This document shows positions 33,601-45,600 of a stretch of DNA of 64,000 bases, one piece after another. Position 1 is the first letter of the stretch. Each line of letters opens with the position of its first letter. This DNA comes from Steinernema hermaphroditum (taxonomy: Eukaryota > Nematoda > Chromadorea > Rhabditida > Steinernematidae): NCBI GenBank assembly GCA_030435675.1, contig CM059624.1, positions 15,710,769-15,774,768 of the forward strand, read 5' to 3'. A program made the position numbers and the translations under genes. Under the pieces are notes generated by a model. It saw only the letters and a list, made by a program, of their open reading frames with translations. It made no database searches and had not been told where the DNA came from.

Positions 33601-36600
33601 CTTCAATAAGAAGCACCGTGGCCTTTTGCCAAGCCAAAATTATCAAGATTACGTGCAACTGGACCCTCATTTCAACGCCAAAGCCACTTTAAAAGAATAC
33701 CGTAAATCCATATTCTAAACGATTGAGGTTAGTTTGAATCTTAGTGGCGCTGGAAATCCGCATAAAGTTTATGTGAAATCTGGCCATTAGAGTCCTGGAA
33801 GTCATTGAACTCGTTTTGTGTCAATGGAATGTTTCGCTATAACATTTACGGCGGCAGCCTTGAGAAATGGCGCTTAATGGTTTTGATTTTAACTCAATGA
33901 GATCAAAACAGAACCGCCAAAGTTAGGCTTCAGAAGAAAAATCTGTCCTTCCAGAAATCGGCTTTTCTTTTTTTTCGTATACAGGTTTTAAAGACGCGAA
34001 AAAACCCTTCTCTAAGTTCAATGCCGCCTGGTACCTTAGCTCGATTTCAACCGGTCTCTCGTCATCATGCTTTCTTTGAAATCAGTCTAGATTCGAGACG
34101 TCGTAAAGTCCGTCTAGACGGCTCCGAGCAGCAAACACTTTGCAACACATGTCACATTGGATGATTCAGAACGAGTCAGTACGAGTTTTTATGAAGACCG
34201 TCAGGAATGTCTCCACGGGTGATTAAGCAATTAAGTTTGTTGCGAAGATCGGCGAGGGGACGCGGAATGTTCTTCGCTAAGAGGTTTACGACATTGGGCA
34301 GTTTAACTGCCTTGCAGTAAATTTGCTAAACAACGGTTTTCACCCATTTATGTCACACAGAGTGGTCTCACTTAACATCATAATTTAAGCGGAACCTTCC
34401 TTAGGAATGCCGACTATGTGAAAGTGGGATGTTTCGTTAAAGGGTTTAGGGCGTTAGCCATGAGAAATTACGCTTTAATGACATTGATTTCAAGTCAGAA
34501 ATATCAAAACAGATGTCCAGAAGTGATAGAATCTTACATCAGACCTTTACGTTGGACTTTTCAAGGGCGACATGGACAGGACTATCCAAAATATTTGTCA
34601 GAAATACCCTCACCGACCTTGACGTCTATCGCCGTTTTACTGTCTTTACGGACAGGAAAGGTGTAAACAGTATTACAGCGTGTTCGAACGCTCAGTGATA
34701 AGAGAACACTCATGGAACTTTGTTGGGATGGAGTAAGGGTGAGACTGATTTATGACTGAAAAATTCAGCTATGGAACGTGGTTTTGAGGGGGTTGAGTGT
34801 ACGAGCATGGGGCCAGAAGGAGGTCGTAGGTTTTATGGCACCTTTTCACAAGAATCATGAGATCTACTGTGGATTACAAGCCATGGCACCTCATCTAGAG
34901 GCCAGCTGCTCTTATGCATAGCAGGGAATTTCGACTGTTCGCGGGGAGCGATACGGAGAAAGCGCAGACGACGAGATGAAAGCCATGTATCTCTTGGTGC
35001 AAGCACTTTGTATCTGACCTTATGACTATGACTATTTATGACTCTAGTCGACTCGGCACGGCTTGGGTGGGCCTGGGTTCCGGCGTTGTTTGTGTCTTGG
35101 CGGGCATTCATTTAGGGAAAGTAGGGCGCTAATTTTTCCAGTACCAGTAACATTCACAATTGCAGACTATATCTAAAAAGGGACCGACCCTAAATCCGAA
35201 CTCAAGACTAGAGTTGTCATCGAGTTGAACCCGAGGAACTAGATTTGTTGCAGTGCCGGCCAATTTTGAAGTCTAATCGAGAAAATTTCTAGTGGACTGG
35301 TTTCGTTTTACTGTCGTGGCCCTACATAGTGAACAAAATTAGACCGAACAACAGAATAAGACCAAATTAGCGATCAAATCCGAAATCTGAACCCGAAAAT
35401 TTTTGAACGGACTTTTTCGTTATTCGGTCGGATGTTTTGATTGTACCTTGACGTTTGGGCGAAGCTAGTTCAATCGAAAATTTTTGGACCGGACGTCAAA
35501 ATTGGTCCATACTGTAAAAAATTCGGTTTTTCGGGTTCGACCCGATGATAAATCCATTCAAGACACAAGAAGGACATTACAGTAGAAATAAAAAATCGCT
35601 TTTTTTAAGATGTTGCCTTTTAGAAGAATGTGTGGGAACGTTTCATTCGAATTCTGGCTGATTCCAGGCCTTCGATTTGACGTGCGATTGGTGTTTTTTT
35701 ATATACTTGATGTCATATCGGTAGAATTGGAGTGCATGTCTGTGAGTTGTGGTCTGGATTTCATGTGTCCGTCTTTGACGTCTTTCTTTTTTGATCTATT
35801 GGTACAGATAACCTAGATAGGCACCACTTCTCACATGCTAACTGAACCGCCACAGTGCAGAAAGCGTCCGAGTCTTACCACGACGGGTCCAAATCTTCTT
35901 CTTCGCAGACTAATATCTCTTTCTTCATACTGTTCCTCTTAGCAAAAATCACACTACTGTCAAAGAATCAGATGACCAAACCACACTTCTTGCACACATT
36001 CCAAGCACCCAAATAGCCCGGATGACAAATCGGTTTTCGCCGTATTCGGCGCCATGCTGTGCTTTCCATATTTAGGCGACGAGAACGACTGAACGTCGAG
36101 CAAACCAGATTCCCAAATCGTAGATCAATGTCCCGCGGTTCAGGGGTCACATGCACTATCCCCCAAATTGTTCAACCCATAAATTACATAACCTAACAAA
36201 GAGGCGTGCAAAAGTAATGCGTTCAATCGGTCATTTTCCATCGGCCGCGTCGGTGTTACCGTAATCTCGTCAGTCATCAAAGATTATAACCTCGAAACTG
36301 TTGTTGTTGTCTGTTGTTGCGCTCGACGACGGGTGCAGGCTGCTTAATGGGCGCCCATAAAGTGTCGCTTAATGGAATGGGGAGCGAAGAACGTCTCGAC
36401 GCAAACGTGAGCCTTCTTGTACCGTAGTCACGACGGCTGTCACATAAACGATGACGGATTAGGCGGTGACCGTTTGGCCGCCGTTCGTTCCAGAAGTGGT
36501 CGCGGCAGTCTGTTGGTATTAAACTTGTCATTCGTCAAAAACGCGCACTCATCTTTGGAATGACGCGCTGAAAAACGTTTGTAGTCGCTCGGTGGCGAGC

Positions 36601-39600
36601 GCCGTAAGACTGCGTGAACAACAAGAAGATGATGAGAGAACGAAGGGGAAAAGGGTACTGTGGAAAATGAAAGTTGGAATGCAGGACGAGACAGAAATCT
36701 GAACTGCCTAATCACGTCAGTGACTGGATGTATACAATACGCATTCAGTGCTCACCCACAGTCTCTAAAATCTTACAGTTGATAAGAGGTTTACATAAGC
36801 GCTTTGTACGCCCTGATTTTTCGACATTAAGACTGAGCAGATCATTCCGGAATTTAAAAAGTATGGCCTTTTCTGATCGGAGGTTTAGAAAGGCCATTAA
36901 GACGTATTACATACACAAATTCAACTACTTATGGTACTCTACTCATTATGACTGCGCAAATCATTCCCAAATTTTAGGCAACGTTTATTTTTTAAGTAAC
37001 TTTTAAGTATTTAAGAATGGCCTTTATTGATTATCGTAAAGAAATATGTTCCCAGATCAATTCTCGGTTCCGATCACTGTCTCTGAGAGTTGAATGCCAG
37101 CACCTAAAAGACCATCTGTTTCTTGAGTCAGATTGACGTTAGCATGTTTCCTAGGCGTCTATTCATTAGCGGGGTTTTCGGAGTTCCTGAAAGTTTAACT
37201 ACCTGAACCTGAAATTTTGGGGTATCCCAATCAGCCAACTCTACTTAGCAGGCAGAACCCAAGAGCTTGTGCATAAGCGATCCGTCAGGCGTACAGCTTT
37301 TTTTATCCTTTTTGAACCAACTACTGGAACTGTTTATGAACAGACCTCACAGGTAGGCCATCGTAAATAGGAATCCATTCGGGGTACACGAAAACCTATA
37401 ACGAGGCTTGTTGTTCACTTCGTTCTGTATTGCCCAGCACGGAACTTCTCCTTAGCTTCCTTAATTCATATAACCTAACAAGGCCCACGTCCAGGTTCTT
37501 GCTCAGTCTGGTCTTTAATTGAAGCATTCTAGACTTCTAGAAGCAACTAGACAACCTATACGACTTCAAAATGCTTACTATAGATTCTAGAAACGAGTCC
37601 ATCAAGGAAATGAGTCCGGATCAATGTGTACTAAGATGGACTCGTTTCTAGAATCGGATTTGTTTCGATTTCCGACTCGAATGGCATCTGCTGTACATTG
37701 CATTCTCCTAATTGCCTTATACCAAATACTTATCGTTCATATCGTGCAATCCATTGCTCTCTATTCCCGCGTTTGTGTCGCAAGGCCAATCACGGAATCA
37801 TCCACGGTGCACGTTAACCGTTGACCATTGGCTTAATTCGATTAGGCGACATATCGATTCGCCCGTTTTTCGAGCGGAGATTATCGACGTTTGACAGGCA
37901 TAGGTAGTGACGGGGGTGACCAGGATGGTAGCCAGAATCATCCCCAACTTTCAGCACTACCAGTGACTAATCTTCAACGAGCTATTCTTAGACACAAATC
38001 ACTTTCTGTCAAAACGATAAATCACGAGCATTTTTAGAATGTTTCCATGTTCGACGACTTCTTTGCACTTCCAGATCATTAGTTCACTTAATTGCACTTT
38101 CGAAATTCGGCTAAGAAAAGACGTTCCACCGAACTGGCGACGAGATCCGCTTACGTCACGATAGGAGATGAGAAATTGCGAGAGCATGAGTAACTGATGT
38201 CGACGGGAAAGAAGTTGAACGCATGAGTAATTATTAAAAAGTGTGCATTATGCAGTGATGAATCATCTGTAAAAACATGCATTGACCATGAACAAAGTTT
38301 TCTACAGAAATTGGAGAGCCATGAGAGGAAGCACGGTAGTAGTATATTAAATGTGGCCACTCTTTAAAACGAGGTGGCAATTGAGTGGTAAAAGTCGCAT
38401 GTTCGCACGAAATGATCGAGGGCACCTTATTGGACAACCGTGGATTCGAAATGCTTGTGTGGTTCCCGAAACACAACTTCGGCTGTCGGTGCGAAGAGAG
38501 CGCAGACGACGAGAGACAAAGGGGGACAAATGGCCTCTTCGTATCAACCCCGGCTCTGGGTCAATTGGCTTCACTTCCCATGATCTCGGTTCAGGCACAC
38601 AGTTCCCGGAAATTCAAGCCATCACTGAAAAAAATGACACATCTCTGAAGTCCCATGCGAACTCGACATCGCCGCAAGCCACCTGGAATACCAGCGGGAG
38701 CGAAGTCGAGCCGCAAAGCTAGAGTCGGAGCCGATACGAAAACCACAAGCGTTTGTCATTTGTCTCTTGTCGTCTGCGCTCTCTTCGTGCCACTCCTCGC
38801 AAACAGTCGCAATTGTCCCCAATGTGTAAAGCGGTTGATGAATGACGACTCGAATTGGTTTACTAGACCAGCCCGAGCCCGGTCAGAATACAAATCCAGA
38901 GCCAGGCCGCGCCAGAAGCAGATCTGGGTACGATTGCGATATTTCACCTAGTTGGCTTCACTGATCATCGACGGTATCCTTTAGAACATTTTATATATAG
39001 AATGCGGCAAATGTTGGCTATAGGGTTTCTGTCTCCAGTCCGTGCCTTATTCTGTGTCCGTGTTCATTGCTTATTCTCATCCCTTCCCTGGCCCTGGTAT
39101 CACAAAATCAAATACATCACAAAATCAGCCACGATGGTTATGTCGAAAAGCAACATATTTTGGTTTAAATGAAGTCCGAACACTCATAGTTCACATCAGC
39201 AGAAGGATTCTTCAAAATGCTCAACCTTTGCCATAATACAAGCTTGATACAGTACCCCTTTGGATGTCCTTTTTTGCATATTCATTAACATGGACCGTAT
39301 TGGATAAAAAGCCTCCACCGCGTCACCCTTAATCCACGCGAGTTCCGACCATAAATTGCGATTCTGGACGCACCGGCGGCGAGCCCATTTCCGTGTTTCA
39401 CTTTTCACTCCCTATCGCTGCGCGCGCTAATTGGATTAACCACTTAACGCCGAACGCATTCCGCCGCACAAAGACGGATTAGGCGGATTTTTGAGCGGCG
39501 CTCAAGGCCGAAAGAAAGAGATGTTTTTGCGGTGAGACGAAGAATGCGAGGAACGCTTCGCAAACGCGCTGATTGATGGACCTAATTAAGCGATGACAAA

Positions 39601-42600
39601 GCGCTTTCGCCGAATTTGGCGTCACAGTGGCGCCGACTATCTAAATTTGGAAGATGGCGAGATTGAAATAAACGTGAAATGGAAAAGAAGATGATGGGTG
39701 CAGGTGGACCGCGTGGATCGGTGCATAGGGGTAGGGATAGTATCTATTGGGTTCCAGAGACACAACTTCAAGTCATGTGTTCATGTTGGACTCTTCAAGG
39801 CTGTACCGGGCACATGACTTTAATCGCATTAAGTCCTTTACAGTCGACCAAAACAATTGTGAAAAAGCACTAATTAACCTTGAAGTTCATCACTGTAACT
39901 CTCACTATCTTCTCGATCGGTATTCAGTGTCTTAAAGTACAGGTGTCTTCACACTTTACTGCCTAGGTACAGCCGGACCGGAAGAGCTTTGGACAGCACA
40001 ACAGTACCACTTAAGAAAAACAGGTGTTAGTCATCGAAAACAAAAGAAATTCACTGTTATTAATCTGAACTTCCGTACCTCGTAAATATTTTTGCGTAAA
40101 AAACGTCTGAGCAACAAGATAAGTGCTCTATTGCAAGGACGAGAGGCGCTTAGCCGCTTAGCCAAGGTCGTCTGAGCATGATTTATTGTTAATTGAAAGG
40201 GTAAAAACAAGAAGATGTCCATTATCGAGAAATTTCAGAACTTTGCAGAACCAGGGACCTATCTAAATCTAAGTGTCACCATGTCACCATTCTATCATTT
40301 ATTTTTTGAACTTTTGAACTCCTGTATCTATTTCAAGCCGTCATCGTTCCTAAAATAGGTTTGATGATGTGCGAATGTGCGATTTATCGTCGGTCTTCTT
40401 GTTGATCAGAAATTACGTGACGTTTCATTGAAATCTGACCCAGAATCACACCAACTGGACCGACCTCTTGCCACAGCGACACGAAGGGCACCGGACACGT
40501 TTGAGGTTGCGATTATGCTCTATGTTGATAGCCAAATCAAAGGAGATGGGATTTCCGACAAGAGAGCCACTCCAATTGCGTAGTGTTGTGAATCACAACT
40601 TTGATGGGCATCCGAATGGACGTAAACTGATCTCCATGATCTTAATGCACATAAAACGAGACCAAGAAACAATAAGGACTGGTCCATCATGCATGTTGCG
40701 CTGGGACTAACGTAGCACCAGATGTTCAGTTATCGGTCGGTTACTGGTTAACCGAAATCAAAAATTTTCGCATGACCAGTAACAGAAAATTCGGTTAACC
40801 GACAACAAAGTCTGCGCCTGTACTCAAAATACGGAAATACGGAATGCGGTATTGCGTTGATACGGAAATAACTAATGGGTTTGATAACTAATATGCCTTA
40901 TCGACCGTAAAAATTGGATAGATCGATTGGGCTAAACGATGGCAGGCAGGCAAGCTTGTGTATTTGAAATCCCAGCTGAATCTCCGCTGAAATCTCAGCC
41001 CCATCGTTCTTCCATAATAAGGTTGCAAAAATGTCACCAGGGTTTGTTTCCATATGCTGTAAATCAAGCGAAATTTTCAACTTTTTCCAAACCCTCAACG
41101 AACATCTTAGAATAATTAAAACATCCACCTCCACTCAATTATGATGTTTTCTCGCGTGACCTAAAAACTGGTACCGGCATCTGGGCACAACTGTTCAACC
41201 TTGGCAGTCACATAATTATGCATAACCCATCGAATAGGAGTTCGATGTTCAAGGACAAAAAGTCACGCTGTCGTGACAAACATTCTTGCGCGCTAACCCG
41301 GAACAAACAACGAATTAGCTGAGCGCCCTAAAAGAAGTTCCTCATGATTGGTTTGATGTCTCCCCGGTCTAATTATTCGTCCAAGACTAGGTGTTTGTTC
41401 CAGATAATGACCATTTTTTCTTCGAGACAAGCGTATAGGCCAATGGAACAAACAATTAAAAATTACAATGTGCTTGTGTTCTTTAGGCGAAATCGTGATC
41501 AATCAGTTTGATTATCGCATGATATTCTTATGAATCCAGTTCCAGGTCAAATGCTGGTCCATGGAGACTGGTTTGGGTCAAATTTATACAAAAACAAACG
41601 CCTTTTTTTGAAGCCGAATATGATGTTTCCATGTAGATACTCAATGACCAGAAAACTTAACTACAGATGAACTACAGGAACAGACATGGATTGGCTCATT
41701 TAAAGTCTACATCGAGGCAACCAGCAAGTTGGTTAGATGTTTGTACCAATTTAAAATGAAATGAGGAATGAAAACAGGAATCCACCGAAATTGAACCTCT
41801 AGCAATGTCTCAATCACAGGTTTTTTGATTAACAACGCTGTTTTGAAGATCTTGGGTAGTTTGTTTTAAAATCAGACTGGCATTATTGGGTTGTTGGTAT
41901 TAACAGAAAGTTCAAATGTCCGAATCAGTCTAAGGAGGGGCCGTTTTTGGACATCGTTAATGGCACATTGTTCACGTTATGAGAAGACAGCCAGCTTAAG
42001 ACATTGGGCACTTAATAATGCATATGTATGTATGTGGATGAGCAGCCAGTTATCCCTGAACACTTCCGCATGTTTTGTCTTTTTTTTTTGTCTTGAGAAT
42101 GCTATGCATAGGTTTACACACTTAATAAGGCACATAGTTCGGTATGATCGTAGTACCTTCGACTTTTCTCATGGGAGTATCGAGTTTTCATTTTACTATG
42201 AGACATTCAAACTTGATACTACCGATGTTTAATTGTCTTGTATTGGACATCTAAGCCTAGTGTTCACGATTTACACGATTTATCTTCCCGAATCAACGGC
42301 TTACGCCGTGCAGGACGTCTCATATATGCACAAAGAAGAACATAGTCACACCGTGGTCGCTGATTTTCTTCTGATTTCGGTGGAGCAGACGAATCCGAAT
42401 AGAATGCAGCGTTCCCATTAGTTTGCGCGGGCATCGAAGTCGTGAAGAGCTGATTCCGGAAGTGGAATAGCGGTGGAGCAGAGCCAACGGAGCGGAGAGT
42501 CATCTTCGGTTCGGCTGGCGGCGTGGACTTCGGAGTTGCAACGCTTATTCGGCTTCCCTGGTGGCGCGGGTAGAGTCGGGCGGTCGTGACGGGCTTTCTG

Positions 42601-45600
42601 GCGAGACGGTGGAACTACGGCTCGTTCAGTGAATTCTATATACATCTTGATTTAAAATTTAATTTAATTCTCGGTTTGTGAACATAGCCATAATCTACTG
42701 ATTCCGCTCCGTAGGTGAAACATCTGGAGAGGGTTTTATCAAGCAGGGGCTTTTTTCTGCGCAGGCATGACGTCTTCAGCAAGTCCTATCCATCTCTCAA
42801 TCACAGATTTTTTAATAAACATCTCAAGTGCAGATACGATTTCAAATCATCAATCACTTTCACACATCCCACTCACTTACTTTCTCTTTCCTTCTACTCC
42901 ATACCTAACCACCGGTTCTACAACAAAAGTCACCCAACGGCTTCTCATCTTTTTGTCTTTTCCAAGATTACACTTAAGTATGTTCTTTGTTTCACCGAAG
43001 TGTGACTCGTGCCCGTCAATCTGAGAAGCCCGAATTGGGCAGAAAAATCCGACACCAATTTGTACACGTCACATCGAGAGTGTTTCAGGAAAAGTCGGAA
43101 CGCGACCCGTGGGCTTCGCGTTGGCGAGCGCTCGAGCATCAGATCGAGACGGAGACCGCCGCCGCCGTCGACACTTTTCGGTTCTGGAATCGCACGACGA
43201 TCGCGGTGAGTGTTCACTTCGAAAACATCTTTGCGATCGACACGTTCGATTGTTAGATTCACACGTACCAGCGCATGATTGATCGCCGCAAATCCGGTGA
43301 TGTGGACAGGGACGGAAAGTGAGGAAAAAGGGGATTTGATGGATGCTTTGACGAATTGAAAGAGGGTTGAGTGGTGAGAAACTTGCACGATGCAAAGCGC
43401 ATTGTATATGAAAAAATAGAGGATCAGGTCACCGAAAGATATCTGCCGGATCATCACTCGGCTCTCTGAATCTTCAAACTTCATGGCCTATTATCTCTAA
43501 GTTCGGAATTCTTCAAGAAAATGAAACCAAACGCGCATCTAAACGTTTAAAGGGCTTCAATTATACGCAGTATTCCATGATATATAATATTTCGTATACA
43601 CGAAACAGTCCAGCTCTGTGGCCCGATCCATTCTTGAGGGTCTTGTAAACAATATGAATCCAATGCTGTACAGAATGAATAAAGAGAGCGGATATGTTTA
43701 ATATACAGGGTTCATTGCCTTGGTACAAGTGCAAGAAACAAATCACAGAGACACGAATATTCCGAAGCATTACACAAGTAAACTTCGTGGACATGGCCAT
43801 GTTTTCCGAGAGATTTGAGGGACACTAAACTAAAGAAGCAATTCTGTTCAGCAGCTGTCCAAAGCTGACGTCGAATAATGATAAAATTATGATCAATATC
43901 AGCAATAGGAAAGCACATCAAATGGCTAAAATATAGAGCAGTATTAAGGATGGATTCAAGAATATGCGGTCACAAATGATCGATCTCAAATGCTTCGTTT
44001 TCGTCATTTCCACCCGAGAGCCGTGCAAAATTAGTAGAGGAGTTTAAAAAGATCATTTATTGACAATTCAATCCATCCATATGTTTGGACGTTGCGGTAA
44101 ATACTGGTGCTATGCATTACCCCAAAAGTACTGACTAATCCAAATCTTACCATGGATCTTATCAACATCAAGCGCCTTTGTATAAGCAGGTTATAACTTA
44201 ATAGAGGCACCTTGAGCCGGTCGAAAGTTTTTAAGCCATTGAGTTGCTCCCAGAGACGGTCAACTTATGGATAACTGATTGAAGTAAGAGTGAGAGCTGA
44301 GTAGCGAAGTATGCAAAAAAAGGCAAAGTTAGAAGCGCAAACCCATCTTGTAACGCAAAGGACGTTTCTAGTGATGTTCACTTGAATGAAATGAGATTAA
44401 TTTTGACCTTCCACATTCTACTTTCGCCTGTAGTTTACGTTTCAAAGTCATTTTAAAACGACGCAAAGTCGATAGCCACACCGTTTCACTGGTTGCGCAG
44501 CCTTCAAAAGAAGTAATTTACGCTGAGTCTACAAAAACGTTTTGTTTGATTTACGGTGATTGATTGGAGCGCACTTCGTTGATCGCCCCCAGCGACAGCG
44601 TCATTAATCGCATCCAACAAAAAATGTTTAATTTTCACAAGCGCAGGTAATTTTCTAGAGAAAAGCCAAATTTTACGGGATTTTGGTATGATAATTTCGA
44701 TGTTTCAGGCCCTTCGCAAGACAGATCGCCTTCTTCTGTGGCTAGCCGACAACCAAGCGAGCGGCGGCCTCGTCAAGGACATAAGCAATCTCACATGGCG
44801 CAGCTTTCTCGGCCGCGGCTGGACAACGTTAGCCGTCTTCTCCGACACCATAGCCGTCGTACAGGTGCGTGTTGGGAAAATTGTTACTTAACTCGCTGCC
44901 GCAAGTTAATTGCACCCTGAAAAAACGGAACTGGAATCGGGCTGTTTTGTTGAGCATTGAGCGAAATGGGATTCGTTGGCGATTAACGCCTGAAAAGTTC
45001 CGTTCGAACCTCTTATGGGTGCAGCAAAAAGAATGAGAATCGAACGAGTTAATGGCGCGAAAAGTGATGGCGAGGCGAGAAGAGAGAGAGTGGCGAAAAC
45101 AAACATGTGGCGGGGATGGTGTCATCAGCAATGCACGATGGACAGAATGACACGCCGGTTTAGCTCAGTGGCAGAGCGTCTGTCTTGTAAACAGAAGGTC
45201 GTAGGTTCGATCCCTGCATCCGGCAGTTTATTTTTCAATCGGTGCTTCTTTTTTATGCTCTTCTTTATGTATCTTAAAAGAGCAGTGAAAACAAAAAAAA
45301 ACATCAAAAAGGGATCGGGTCTGTGACCTTCTTTTTACCAGATAGATGCACCCTCACGTATGAGCTAAAACAACATCTCATACATAGCCCATTTCCAGAA
45401 GAACGACTATCAAATATTCGATTTTCCATTAGTATGGCTAGAGCCCATTCAAACGCCGGCAACTGACAACAAAGCGATCGTCAAGGTGCGCACACCTGAA
45501 TCCGATTTCGACATAGAATTCTTCGACGCCTGCGGAAAAACGGCATTTATCCAAGCGTGCTCATACTGGCGTTCCGGCACCACCAACTCAACTCCTCCTA

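Larger units (their letters stand above)
27687..42261. other. Large gene-free part of ALS2 intron 8
   Basis: No gene is supported on either strand. Visible content: composite dispersed repeat copies (30245-30420, 34850-35060, 38460-38600, 38690-38960), a diverged duplicate pair (33825-33905 and 34425-34510, sharing GTTTCG, AGCC-TGAGAAAT and ATCAAAACAG), degenerate CCCGAAAA/GGGTTCGACCCG words at 35380-35550, and an inverted-repeat cluster at 40740-40801. GC-rich patches near 27.7-28.0, 29.2-29.5, 36.2-36.6 and 39.3-39.6 kb have several frames open by composition only. Confidence 0.5.
21700..43088 (+). other. 21.4-kb intron 8 of ALS2, host to two antisense genes
   Basis: Starts at AACGAG|GTTGGC (alternative GGCT|GTAAAC at 21715) and ends at GTGTTTCAG. 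The PA-domain gene (23879-24667) and the secreted cysteine-rich gene (26657-27567), both on the minus strand, lie inside. The rest is repeats described separately, plus GC-rich patches near 27.6-28.0, 29.2-29.5, 32.4-32.9 and 39.3-39.6 kb in which I find no protein. Confidence 0.8.

Noticed and set aside
35530..35550. GGTTCGACCC B-box-like sequence
   Set aside because: It is a palindromic part of the degenerate CCCGAAAA/GGGTTCG repeat; no A box or cloverleaf around it.
42945..43484. 179-codon frame on the minus strand
   Set aside because: It overlaps and is antisense to ALS2 exon 9, whose plus-strand reading aligns to alsin.
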